A DNA stretch of 36,459 bases from Spirochaetales bacterium (lineage in GTDB: Bacteria; Spirochaetota; Spirochaetia; DSM-27196; PWMO01), in contig SKLB01000329.1 of the NCBI GenBank assembly GCA_007123465.1, positions 1-36,459 on the forward strand. Reading direction: 5' to 3'. Each line of letters starts with the position of its first letter. Positions within the stretch are counted from its first letter, which is position 1. Shown here in pieces: positions 17,439 to 26,815 of this stretch. The notes below the pieces were generated by a model. The model saw only the letters and a program-made list of their open reading frames with translations. It made no database searches and was not told the DNA's origin. A program made the position numbers and the translations under genes.

Positions 17439-18542
17439 ATGGATAACCAGCGGGTAAACTCAGCACTGTTGGCTGTATTAGTAGTGGTGGCAGTGGCAAG
17501 CGTTCTGCGGTTGACCGGCAGCATCTTTCTGCCGCTGGTGCTCGCGCTGCTGCTTTCTTTTGTGTTCTCTCCGGTGGTTACGTTTCTCACCCGGCACAAG
17601 GTTCCACGCCTGCTGGGGATTCTCTCGGTATTGGCTATCTTCCTGACCTTCGGCTTTCTGATTGGCTTTGTTGTCTACAGCAGTACGCAGTCGCTGCTGC
17701 GCGAGTTTCCCCTCTACCAGCGTCGGCTGACCGGTCTGATTCAAGATCTGATTGAACGCTTCAACCTGCCGGACTACATGCTGACCGAGTTCAATATAGG
17801 CCGAACCGTTGGCAGCCTGGTGGTCTCGATATCCGGCAGCTTCATGGCCTTTGCCAGTGGACTGCTGCTGGTGCTGGTGTTTCTGCTGTTTCTGCTTATG
17901 GAGAAGCCCTACCTGCACTTCAAGATGCTGCAGGCTTTCCAGGGTCACACCACGCGCAAGATTGTGATCATCTTCGCCCACATCAATGCCCAGATCGGGC
18001 GCTACCTGAGCGTCAAGCTCCTGGTAAGCAGTTTAACCGGGGCGATCATTTTTATTTCGTTCTCCATCATCGGTGTTGATTTCCCGGTTATCTGGGCGAT
18101 TCTGACGTTCCTGTTCAACTTCATTCCCAGCATCGGTTCGATTCTGATAACGCTGCTCAGCGGGGTATTCGCGCTGGTTCAGTTTGCACCGGAATGGAAC
18201 AACGTAATTGTCACCGTGGCAGCGATGTCGATTACGCAGCTCATCATCGGCAATATCATCGATCCCAAACTGCTCGGTGACAGCCTCAATCTGAGTCCGG
18301 TGGTAATACTGTTGTCTCTGCTGGTCTGGGGCTGGCTGTGGGGCATCATGGGCATGTTCCTGGCCGTACCGATGACCGTCGCAATCAAGATAGCGTTTGA
18401 AAACATTCCGGGTATGGAGGCCTTCGGTATCATGATGGGCACCGGCAGCTATCGTAAACGCAGGAAGAAGCAGTCCAGAAGTACCCCCGCTACAGGAGCG
18501 CACGCACAGCATGCAGCATCAACAACGTCTACTGACCGGTGA
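17439..18542 (+). CDS. AI-2E family transporter (PerM-like permease)
   Basis: Multi-TM; FNFIPSIGSILITLLSGVFALVQF, DPKLLGDSLNLSPVVILLSLLVWGWLWGIMGMFLAVPM signature. Confidence 0.93.
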   Translation: MDNQRVNSALLAVLVVVAVASVLRLTGSIFLPLVLALLLSFVFSPVVTFLTRHKVPRLLGILSVLAIFLTFGFLIGFVVYSSTQSLLREFPLYQRRLTGLIQDLIERFNLPDYMLTEFNIGRTVGSLVVSISGSFMAFASGLLLVLVFLLFLLMEKPYLHFKMLQAFQGHTTRKIVIIFAHINAQIGRYLSVKLLVSSLTGAIIFISFSIIGVDFPVIWAILTFLFNFIPSIGSILITLLSGVFALVQFAPEWNNVIVTVAAMSITQLIIGNIIDPKLLGDSLNLSPVVILLSLLVWGWLWGIMGMFLAVPMTVAIKIAFENIPGMEAFGIMMGTGSYRKRRKKQSRSTPATGAHAQHAASTTSTDR

Positions 18543-19578
18543 TCGTCCGACGGGAAGGCTTCACCTCGGGCACTACGCAGGGTCGATTGCCAACCGGCTC
18601 AAACTGCAGCACAAGTACCAGTGCTACTTCCTGATAGCCGACCTGCACATGCTCACTACCAGGCCCGGCAAGTCCGACATAGAGGCGATTTCGGAAAACG
18701 CGCGCCAAATGGTGCTCGACTACCTGGCGTGCGGTATCGATCCGCAACGTTCTGTGATCTTTCTGCAGTCAGCGGTGCACGAAACCTACGAACTCAACCT
18801 GTTCTTCGAGATGCTGGTCACGGTTCCGCGGTTGCAGCGCTTGCCGAGTCTCAAAGATATGAAGGACAGCGCCAACCTTGCCGAGATGCCGTTTGGGTTG
18901 CTCGGCTATCCGGTGCTGCAGTCAGCCGATATTCTTCTGCCACGGGCGCACATAGTACCTGTGGGCAAGGATAACGAAGCCCACGTTGAACTGACCCGCG
19001 AGATCGCGCGGCGCTTCAACAACCTCTACGGCGAGGTGTTCCCGATTCCCGACGTTCTGGTGGGTGACGTGCCGACGCTGGTTGGCACCGACGGTAACGC
19101 CAAGATGTCCAAGTCATTGAACAATACTATTCTGCTCTCGGATGACCAGACAAGCGTGCAGAAACAGGTAATGAGCATGTATACCGACCCCAACCGCATC
19201 CGCGCCGACATACCGGGCACTGTGGAGGGCAATCCGGTATTCGTCTATCATGATGTGTTCAATCCCGATCGAGAGCAGGTGGCCGAACTGAAAGAACGCT
19301 ACCGCCGTGGTACGGTGGGCGATGTTGAGGTCAAGCAGAAACTTGCTGCAGCGCTCAACGCCTTTCTCGACCCGATCCGCGAACAGCGTTCCCGCTTTGA
19401 AGCGCAGCGTGGCTTTGTGGACGAAGTGATCTACCAAGGAACGCTCAAGATGCGCGAGCAGGCGCGTCAGACTTTGCTGGAAGCGCGCAAGGCGATGGGC
19501 CTGACCGGCGTCTGGAATCGAATCAGCCGCAAGGCCGAGGATGCGCGCAAGAAGCGGGAGAAAGCAGTAGCCCAGTGA
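18511..19578 (+). CDS. trpS: Tryptophanyl-tRNA synthetase
   Basis: GDRPTGRLHLGHYAGSI (HIGH-like), NAKMSKSLNNTI (KMSKS), PVLQSADILLP, PVGKDNEAHVELTREIARRFN. Confidence 0.96.
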   Translation: MQHQQRLLTGDRPTGRLHLGHYAGSIANRLKLQHKYQCYFLIADLHMLTTRPGKSDIEAISENARQMVLDYLACGIDPQRSVIFLQSAVHETYELNLFFEMLVTVPRLQRLPSLKDMKDSANLAEMPFGLLGYPVLQSADILLPRAHIVPVGKDNEAHVELTREIARRFNNLYGEVFPIPDVLVGDVPTLVGTDGNAKMSKSLNNTILLSDDQTSVQKQVMSMYTDPNRIRADIPGTVEGNPVFVYHDVFNPDREQVAELKERYRRGTVGDVEVKQKLAAALNAFLDPIREQRSRFEAQRGFVDEVIYQGTLKMREQARQTLLEARKAMGLTGVWNRISRKAEDARKKREKAVAQ

Positions 19579-20402
19579 CACCCCGGCTAACCGCTGTGCA
19601 GCTGGAAGAGTTCCGCAGCAGCATCTGGGACTACTATCAGCACCACCGCCGTTCAATGCCGTGGCGCGAGACCGCTGATCCGTACCATATCTTTGTCTCA
19701 GAGGTAATGCTGCAGCAGACACAGGTCGCGCGGGTACGCCAGAAGTACGCAGACTTTCTGCAGCGCTTTCCGTCGTGGCACGAGCTGGCTGTGGCGCGTT
19801 TAGCCGATGTGGTGCAGCAGTGGCAGGGGCTCGGCTACAACCGTCGCGCGCGCTTTCTGCATCAGGCCGCAGGTGAGGTAGTCTCGCGGTTTGCCTGCGG
19901 CCTGCCGGCTGACCAGCAACTGCTTGCAACGTTACCGGGAATCGGCCACAACACCGCCGGTGCAATCTGCGCCTTTGCATTCGGCATGCCGGTAGTCTTC
20001 ATCGAGACAAACATTCGCCGTGTGTACATCCATTTCTTCTTTGACGGGCGCTACAAAGTGTCCGATACCCAGCTTCTGCCGCTGATTGAACAGACCCTCG
20101 ACCGCAGTGACCCGCGTCAATGGTACTTTGCGCTGATGGACTACGGCGCGACGCTGAAGGCCCACGGGTCCAACCCCAATCGCCGCAGCGCGCACTACAG
20201 CCGCCAACCGGGTTTTGAAGGCTCGCGGCGCCAGTTGCGCGGAGCTGTCCTGCGCCTGCTGGTCAGCGGCCAGCGCCTGGCGCTGGCCGATATCGCGGCT
20301 GCGGTGGGTGAGCAGCACGCCGGCAGTCTTGAGTCGGTGCTTTCTGATCTCGAAAACGAGGGGTTTCTGGCCGCCGAGCAGGCGCACTACTACCTGCGTT
20401 GA
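19575..20402 (+). CDS. MutY-like HhH-GPD DNA glycosylase lacking the [4Fe-4S] cysteine motif
   Basis: PWRETADPYHIFVSEVMLQQTQVARV, LATLPGIGHNTAGAI (HhH), VFIETNIRRV; only two cysteines in the whole protein, neither in the usual cluster loop; start overlaps trpS stop (ATGA). Confidence 0.88.
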   Translation: MTPRLTAVQLEEFRSSIWDYYQHHRRSMPWRETADPYHIFVSEVMLQQTQVARVRQKYADFLQRFPSWHELAVARLADVVQQWQGLGYNRRARFLHQAAGEVVSRFACGLPADQQLLATLPGIGHNTAGAICAFAFGMPVVFIETNIRRVYIHFFFDGRYKVSDTQLLPLIEQTLDRSDPRQWYFALMDYGATLKAHGSNPNRRSAHYSRQPGFEGSRRQLRGAVLRLLVSGQRLALADIAAAVGEQHAGSLESVLSDLENEGFLAAEQAHYYLR

Positions 20403-20412
20403 GATAGCCGCG

Positions 20413-20433
20413 CGGCCGGTCTCAGCCCGGCCG
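20413..20433. terminator. GC hairpin at convergent gene junction
   Basis: CGGCCGG-TCTCAGC-CCGGCCG 7-bp perfect stem between the plus-strand MutY-like gene and the minus-strand phosphohexomutase; no T-tract, so terminator role is only suggested. Confidence 0.3.
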
Positions 20434-22326
20434 GCGGTCGGCAGTCTCGATAATCGAGCGGTGCCAGTTCAGCAACCAGAGCTGATCGGCGGGGTCGGTC
20501 GAGCGAATGTCGGCCAGTACGCGAAAAACCGGCTCGGTGCCCGAGCCGCGCATCCACACAAAGCCCACCGCCTGCTGATCACGGTCTCGGAACAGCATCT
20601 TGAGTCCGCCGCGTTGTGTCCCGGTTCGAAAATCGGGGCCGAACCCGTGACGCGCCTCGATCCCTTCGTAGTTGATCTGCTCGGCGGTAACTATGCCGAA
20701 GCGCGCCTGCAGCTCACTACGCACCTTCTGCCACTGCTTCTGAAACTCCTGCTCGTAGTTGCGCTTCAACAGCGCGTGATCGATAGTGTGGATTCTCATC
20801 ACGGCGTGGACGTCGGTAGTTGCGGTGGTCTGGTATGGCGGCAGGGTGCCGACTACATCTTCGATTGTGTAATCGGGGCGATAGGCGTTGCGGCAGTCGG
20901 CAGCGCTGCACCAGAACGAAAAAAGGTCCTCCGCGGATTCGAAGTTGCGTGCGTACAGCAGCTTGGCCAGTGATCCCAGCGCGGTCAGCGGGTCACGTAC
21001 CGTGGACGGATGAATGATCGTCCCGCCGTTGGAACCTTCACCCAGTATTGGGACTACGTACCCCTGGGTTCGTACCAGCTGTGCCAGGCTGACAACGTTG
21101 GCCTCCCCGACCTCGGCGCGGAACACACGCGCGCCAAATGCCGCGGCGATTTCCTCCAGCCGCAGCGAGGTTGCATCGTTGGCCACCACGGCCAGCGGCT
21201 CGGCAGTCGCGGCGCTGTCGGTAAGAAGCAGTCGGCGCCAGGCCAGTTCGGCAACTACCGCCAGCGCAAATCCCTGCTGGGCCGGCAACGGAATCACACG
21301 TTTGCGTCGCGGAAAGTATACCACCAGACTGCCGCGGTCACCGTCGTTATCGGGCACGTAACCGGCCTGGTAGCCGGGATCCTGGGCGCGCCTGTCTTCG
21401 AGCAGCTCTATGCACGGCAGCAGCGCATCGCCCTCGGGAATGATCGTGTGAGCAATTCTTCCGGCGGTGTCGTTGATAGAAAAGAATTTGAATCCCAGCT
21501 CGCGCAGCATCAGCCGGTCGATCGAGCAACTGCGCGCACTTCCGTTGAAGTCGACCACCACCCCGGCACCGGCCGACTGTACCGCGCCGCTGAGGTGCCG
21601 CAGCAATTCCGATGTGCGCTCGCTGCTGCCGCTGACCACGGTGCGAACAAACGCGGCGTACGTCTGCAGCGACTGTTGTTTCCAGCGCGCGAACGACAGG
21701 TGATTGTGGTGGATCCGCCCGGCAGCCAGCGCGCGCGTGGCGTCGACGGTCTCGCGGACGTAAGCGGCGTCTGCAGCGTTGCTCCTGAAGCGATCGATCA
21801 ACGCCAGAGCACGGTCGCCTTCGAGTACCGCTCCATTGCCCAGGCCGATCTTGAGACCGTTATGGCCGATCGGATTATGGCTCGCGGTCACGTAGACAAA
21901 CCCTTCAATCTCGGCGGTCATCTTGGTATAGGCCATGATCTCCGGTGCCGCAGCCACGTAGAGATAGCGTACAACTATGTCGTACGCCAGGAGTGAACGC
22001 ATCAGAATATCGCCGATTGCCGGTCCGGTCGGGCGGCTGTCGAGCCCGAGGGCAATGCACGGCGGAAAGCGCGTCGAGCGCTCGCGCAGCAATTCTGCAA
22101 CAGTGCGGCCGGCCACCGCCATCAGTACGGCGTCTGCATCACCAATATGGCGCGTGTCGGCGTCTTCATTGTCAGCGAACACGCTGCGCCAGCCGGAAAC
22201 AGACAGAATATAGCTATCCAGGACGCGCTCGAGGGCATCTGGATTAGCGGTGGTTGCCGCGGGAGGTTGCGGCTGATCGGGGTCTCCCAGCGAGCGTCCG
22301 GATACCGGCTCGTATATGGCTGCCAT
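20422..22326 (-). CDS. Phosphohexomutase (phosphoglucomutase/phosphomannomutase family)
   Basis: VTASHNPIGHNGLKIGL, DNDGDRG metal loop, LGEGSNGG sugar loop, RGSGTEPVFRV phosphate loop. ORF-track 803-aa start is upstream; ATG at 22326 fits the family start. Confidence 0.9.
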   Translation of the reverse strand: MAAIYEPVSGRSLGDPDQPQPPAATTANPDALERVLDSYILSVSGWRSVFADNEDADTRHIGDADAVLMAVAGRTVAELLRERSTRFPPCIALGLDSRPTGPAIGDILMRSLLAYDIVVRYLYVAAAPEIMAYTKMTAEIEGFVYVTASHNPIGHNGLKIGLGNGAVLEGDRALALIDRFRSNAADAAYVRETVDATRALAAGRIHHNHLSFARWKQQSLQTYAAFVRTVVSGSSERTSELLRHLSGAVQSAGAGVVVDFNGSARSCSIDRLMLRELGFKFFSINDTAGRIAHTIIPEGDALLPCIELLEDRRAQDPGYQAGYVPDNDGDRGSLVVYFPRRKRVIPLPAQQGFALAVVAELAWRRLLLTDSAATAEPLAVVANDATSLRLEEIAAAFGARVFRAEVGEANVVSLAQLVRTQGYVVPILGEGSNGGTIIHPSTVRDPLTALGSLAKLLYARNFESAEDLFSFWCSAADCRNAYRPDYTIEDVVGTLPPYQTTATTDVHAVMRIHTIDHALLKRNYEQEFQKQWQKVRSELQARFGIVTAEQINYEGIEARHGFGPDFRTGTQRGGLKMLFRDRDQQAVGFVWMRGSGTEPVFRVLADIRSTDPADQLWLLNWHRSIIETADRRPG

Positions 22327-22428
22327 TGCCGGCAATACTATCCGCCGCCCTTTGCACGTGTCAACGCGCGCTTGCTTGCAAAATCGAACGATTACCCTTA
22401 TAACGTCAAAGGGAGGAGCAACAGGCCA

Positions 22429-23682
22429 ATGAAAAAGATTCTCGTTGTTGATGAGTCCGCGCTCTTCCGTGATTTTCTCTCCAAGAAGCTGATCGAGTAC
22501 GGGTTTGAGGTCTCTGTTGCGGTCAACGGGCTGGATGCGTCGGTCAAGATTCGCCAGTTGATGCCCGAGTTGGTCATCATGGACTACTACCTGTCCAGAA
22601 GCAGCTCGCTCGAGGTGCTCGAGAAGCTGCGCCAGGACCCCAATACCGCAGGCATAGCGGTAATCATGGCTTCGGCCAAGGTTGACCGCGAGAAGCTGCT
22701 GCAGGTGGCGCGCTTCGGTGTCAAGAAGTTCTTCACTAAGCCGGTGCGCGTGGATGCACTGCTCAGGGCCGTCTCCGAGAGCCTGGGGGTCCAGGTGGAT
22801 ATGGACAACACCCCATGTATTGTAGAGGCGCACGTAAACGATGACATAGTATTTGTCGAAGTGGCCCAGGGACTGAACAAAGAGAAGATCGAACTGCTGC
22901 GCTACAAGATCAAGGAGCTGCTGGATCTCTACGACCTGTCGCTGGTCAAAGTGCTGGTGATGATGTCAAGCGTCGACATCACCTCGGCAGACTCCATCAA
23001 GCTGGGCGTGTTGCTCAACACGATCCTTCAGTACGCCAAACCGCGCAACGTCAGGATTCTGACCAATTCGGAGTTTGTTGCCCAGTACGTCGCCGGGCGT
23101 GAAGAGATGGCAGAAATCGGAGTCAGCAACAACCTGGAGCAGGCGATGAGCGGACTGCTCGGCAGAAAGACCGGCAATTACATCGATCCGTCGCAGAAAA
23201 CCGCGCAACAGGAATTTCTGCAGGTACAGGCTCCCAAGAAGGACCGCGGCGAGTCGATCGATATGAAGTTCGAGTCCGAGAAGGCACAGCAGTTTGACCT
23301 GCACGAACTCGATGAAAACCTCACCATAGCCGTGGTTGACGATGACCTTGTGATTCAGGAGCTGATCAAGACTGCCTTTTCCGATACGCAGTTTTCGATC
23401 AGGCCGTTTGGCAACGGACGCGAGTTTGTCAGCGATCCTGTCGCGGAAACCGCCGATCTCATCTTTCTGGACCTGATGATGCCCGAGATGGACGGTTTCC
23501 AGGTTCTCAGCGATTTGAAGAAGCGGCGCAAGGACCTGCCGGTGATCGTACTGTCAGCGCTGTCGCAGCAGGAGACCGTGGTGCGCGCGCTCAAGCTGGG
23601 CGTCAAGAGCTACATGATCAAGCCGTTGAAACCGCAGGCGGTCCGTAAGAAGGCCACCGAAATACTCAAAATGAACTTCTGA
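22429..23682 (+). CDS. Dual response-regulator protein: REC - STAS-like middle domain - REC
   Basis: RBS GGGAGGAG then MKKILVVDESALFRDFL...LVIMDYYLS...FTKPV; middle IVEAHVNDDIVFVEVAQGLNKEKIELLRYKIKELLDLYDLSLVKVLVMMSSVDI; second REC IAVVDDDLVIQELI...LIFLDLMMPEMDGF...MIKPLKP. Confidence 0.88.
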   Translation: MKKILVVDESALFRDFLSKKLIEYGFEVSVAVNGLDASVKIRQLMPELVIMDYYLSRSSSLEVLEKLRQDPNTAGIAVIMASAKVDREKLLQVARFGVKKFFTKPVRVDALLRAVSESLGVQVDMDNTPCIVEAHVNDDIVFVEVAQGLNKEKIELLRYKIKELLDLYDLSLVKVLVMMSSVDITSADSIKLGVLLNTILQYAKPRNVRILTNSEFVAQYVAGREEMAEIGVSNNLEQAMSGLLGRKTGNYIDPSQKTAQQEFLQVQAPKKDRGESIDMKFESEKAQQFDLHELDENLTIAVVDDDLVIQELIKTAFSDTQFSIRPFGNGREFVSDPVAETADLIFLDLMMPEMDGFQVLSDLKKRRKDLPVIVLSALSQQETVVRALKLGVKSYMIKPLKPQAVRKKATEILKMNF

Positions 23683-26087
23683 TGCAGGCGGCGCCCGTGT
23701 CGTTATCTCCGCTTGGCCGGCAGTTTCAGGTAATCTTCGATCACTCACCGGTCGGCATGCTGGTGCTCGATACTACCGTGCGGATTATTCACACCAACCG
23801 GTTAGTCGAAACGATGTTTGGTCGTTCCGAGAACGAACTCAAAGGCGAACGGCTGCAGTCGTTTGTGGTTGCCGAGGATGCGGACCGCTTTCAACGTCTG
23901 CTCGACAGTCTGTCTACCGATGGCGACAACCATTTTCGGGCCAACCTGCGCTACCATAGTGCCGGCGGCGGCGAGGCGTGGTGCCGCATGGACGTGACCT
24001 ACGTAGTTTCACAGCAGCACTCGCCATTTGTATTCGCCGTACTCGAGGATATCACCGAACAGAAGAGCGGTGAGGACAGGCTCAAGCAAGAAAAGGAGCT
24101 GGCCGAACGCGCCACAAGAACCAAGTCAGCCTTCCTTGCCAACATGAGTCACGAGATCAGAACTCCGCTGCACACTATTACCGGTATGACCGAGCTCATA
24201 CTGGACACCGGCCTTGATGAAGAGCAGCGCGAATATGCGCAGCAGATCCGTTTCTCGGCGGAAGTATTGCTCAATCTGATCAACGATATACTGGACTTCT
24301 CCAAGATCGAAGCTGGAAAACTGTCGCTGGAAGTGATTGAGTTTGAGCTGTCCGAGATGACCGAAGAAGCGGTGGACCTCGTGAGCCTCGAGGCTCACAA
24401 GAAAGGACTCGAAGCTCTGCTCTATCTCGACCCGCGGCTGCCGCGAGTCATCAAGGGGGATCCTGCCAGGCTGCGCCAGATCATCGTCAATCTGTTTAAC
24501 AACGCCGTCAAGTTCACCACCAAGGGCCACGTTTATCTGCGGGTTACGCCGCTACGCCAGGATAACGACAGCGTGGCGATTATGTTTGAAGTGATAGACT
24601 CCGGCATCGGAATACCCGAGGCCAAACTATCGGCTCTCTTCACTGCGTTTTCGCAGGTGGACTCATCGACTACGCGTCGCTTCGGCGGGACCGGGCTTGG
24701 CCTTTCGATATCGCGCAACCTGGTGCAACTGATGGACGGCAAGATCGGTGTAAAGAGCCAGCAGAACAAGGGCTCAACCTTCTGGTTTACTATTCCGTTT
24801 CCGTTGCAGCAGCCGGTCGACCGGGCGCATCCGCAGAAACTGTCGGTTTCCATCAGCGTTCTGATTGTTGATGACAACGATCTGTCACGAACGGTGTTGC
24901 GAAGCTATCTTGAGTCGTGGGGTGCAGAGGTGCACGAGGCCCGCAACGGCAAGCAGGGCCTGGAAATGCTGCAGCGCGCTGCCGTTCAGGAAACACCGTT
25001 TGATGTTGCGCTGATCGATCTGCTGATGCACGGGATGGACGGTTGGCAGCTCGCCAGCGAAATCAACGCCGACAAGAGCATAAACTCGACCAGACTGGTG
25101 TTGCTCAGTCCGGCCGGGCGTATGGCCGGCGAAGCGAAAATGAAACTGCTCAAGTGGTTCAACGCCTATGTGACCAAGCCGATACGCCGGCAGGAACTCT
25201 TCGATGCGCTGCAGAGCGTTACGGCCAGCGACATTGACCTTGGTTCTCCCGAAGAAGAGGGGGCGGCGCATGCGGCTGATGTCCAGGCGCCGAGCAGCCG
25301 GCATCACGCCGGGGCCACTACAATTCTGGTGGCCGAGGATCACTTCGTCAATCAGCAGCTGTTCAAGGCGATTCTGGAGAAACGAGGTTACAAGACCATA
25401 GTGGCCGCCAACGGTCGTGAAGCGGTGGACCAGGCCCGGACAGAGCCGATTGACCTGATCTTCATGGATGTTCAGATGCCGGAAATGAACGGCTACGAAG
25501 CGACGCAGCAAATCCGGGAGCTTGGTATCAACGTACCGATCATCGCGGTAACCGCCAGCGCACTCAAAGGAGAGGCCGAGAAATGCCTGGCGAACGGGAT
25601 GAACGACTTTCTGCCCAAGCCGTTCAAGGCCAGGGATGTCTTTCCGGTACTCGACAAATGGATACAGACCGGCAACGCCGACAACGATGAGCCGGCTGAA
25701 CTGATGCCGCTGGATGAGCCGCCGGACACTGAGTCAGTGCCGGCTGCGCCGATCTTTGATATCGACTCTGCTGTTGACTCATTCATGGGTAAGCGAGACG
25801 TGGTAGCGCGAGTGGTCAAAGCGTTTATTGCCAAGGTCGAGGACCGCCTGCCGGTCATGGACCGGGCCGCCGAGCAGCCCGACTACGAGACCCTGCGCTT
25901 TGAGGCTCACGCAATCAAGGGCGGAGCGTGGAATTTGAGTGTTATGGCGCTAGGCAATGCTGCGTCAGCCGTTGAAGAGGCGGCGCGAGAGCAGCAGCCT
26001 CGAGCCGCCCGGGAACTCTACCCCGAGCTGCGACGCACTTTTGAAAAGTTTGTGGCGTTCTGCACCGACAATCCCGAGCTGGAGTGA
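23682..26087 (+). CDS. Hybrid sensor histidine kinase: PAS-HisKA-HATPase-REC-REC-Hpt
   Basis: PAS VIFDHSPVGMLVLDTTVRIIHTN; HisKA FLANMSHEIRTPLHTI; HATPase FNNAVKF, GSGIG-type DSGIGIP, GGTGLGLSIS; two REC domains (ALIDLLMHGMDGW; LIFMDVQMPEMNGY); Hpt HAIKGGAWNLS. TGATG overlap with upstream stop. Confidence 0.95.
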   Translation: MQAAPVSLSPLGRQFQVIFDHSPVGMLVLDTTVRIIHTNRLVETMFGRSENELKGERLQSFVVAEDADRFQRLLDSLSTDGDNHFRANLRYHSAGGGEAWCRMDVTYVVSQQHSPFVFAVLEDITEQKSGEDRLKQEKELAERATRTKSAFLANMSHEIRTPLHTITGMTELILDTGLDEEQREYAQQIRFSAEVLLNLINDILDFSKIEAGKLSLEVIEFELSEMTEEAVDLVSLEAHKKGLEALLYLDPRLPRVIKGDPARLRQIIVNLFNNAVKFTTKGHVYLRVTPLRQDNDSVAIMFEVIDSGIGIPEAKLSALFTAFSQVDSSTTRRFGGTGLGLSISRNLVQLMDGKIGVKSQQNKGSTFWFTIPFPLQQPVDRAHPQKLSVSISVLIVDDNDLSRTVLRSYLESWGAEVHEARNGKQGLEMLQRAAVQETPFDVALIDLLMHGMDGWQLASEINADKSINSTRLVLLSPAGRMAGEAKMKLLKWFNAYVTKPIRRQELFDALQSVTASDIDLGSPEEEGAAHAADVQAPSSRHHAGATTILVAEDHFVNQQLFKAILEKRGYKTIVAANGREAVDQARTEPIDLIFMDVQMPEMNGYEATQQIRELGINVPIIAVTASALKGEAEKCLANGMNDFLPKPFKARDVFPVLDKWIQTGNADNDEPAELMPLDEPPDTESVPAAPIFDIDSAVDSFMGKRDVVARVVKAFIAKVEDRLPVMDRAAEQPDYETLRFEAHAIKGGAWNLSVMALGNAASAVEEAAREQQPRAARELYPELRRTFEKFVAFCTDNPELE

Positions 26088-26815
26088 ATTCGGGCGTAGA
26101 CGTCACCCGATAGCGTGCCGGGGGCAAGCGAGCTCAGGTGACGCCGAAGCGTTTGCGCGTTGAGCCAGTTGTCAAGCTGCAGCCGCATCGATTCACCGGC
26201 CGACAGATTGTAGCGATACTCGGCCAGCGATTCCAGATGATCGATGCACGCCAGCGCAACCGTCAGATCGGCCGGCAGGTACTCGAACGACAGCGCACGG
26301 ACCGGCTTGGACAGTGACGCAACTACCCGGTCCTCGTGGCCTTCTACGTCAACCTTGATAAACGCCGGTTGTCCGTGGCGTTCGATCAGCTGATCGAGAG
26401 TCACCGACGGAACCTGAACAGTAGAATCCCAGTCAACGTGGCTGAACCCCGCTGTATCGGCGGCTCGTTGGACCCAGCGCGCCGAGACGGTTGCCAGGGT
26501 CGGGTGGCGGCGCGACACGTGCAGTACGCATTGCCCTCCGGAGTCCGAAACGGCAGCCTGCACCAGTGTGACGCGCGGATTGCGTCCGTAGAAAGCCCGC
26601 AGCAGCGCGGCGCACGACGGTTGCGGCTCAACCGCTACAACGCACGCGCCCAGCGAGAGCCAGGTGTGGATGCGATTGCCTACGTGAGAGCCGATATCGA
26701 AGCTCAGGTCGCCGCGGTTGATAAAGTGGCGGTAGAAGCGCCGCATGCGCGCCCAACGCCACGGGATCGCGTAGTACACCACCAACGACCGCAGCAGACC
26801 GACCAGCCCGCTCAT
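26018..26815 (-). CDS. FkbM family methyltransferase
   Basis: LSFDIGSHVGNRIHTWLSLGACVVAVEPQP (SAM motif), VPSVTLDQLIERHGQPAFIKVDVEGHEDRVV, FEYLP; ATG at 26815 overlaps the RibD-like stop. 3' end overlaps convergent kinase gene by 70 bp. Confidence 0.9.
   Translation of the reverse strand: MSGLVGLLRSLVVYYAIPWRWARMRRFYRHFINRGDLSFDIGSHVGNRIHTWLSLGACVVAVEPQPSCAALLRAFYGRNPRVTLVQAAVSDSGGQCVLHVSRRHPTLATVSARWVQRAADTAGFSHVDWDSTVQVPSVTLDQLIERHGQPAFIKVDVEGHEDRVVASLSKPVRALSFEYLPADLTVALACIDHLESLAEYRYNLSAGESMRLQLDNWLNAQTLRRHLSSLAPGTLSGDVYARIHSSSGLSVQNATNFSKVRRSSG

Noticed and set aside
22327-22833. N-terminal 169 residues of the 803-aa minus ORF as part of the phosphohexomutase
   Set aside because: This part is antisense to the start of the response regulator and not phosphohexomutase-like; ATG at 22326 is a better start.
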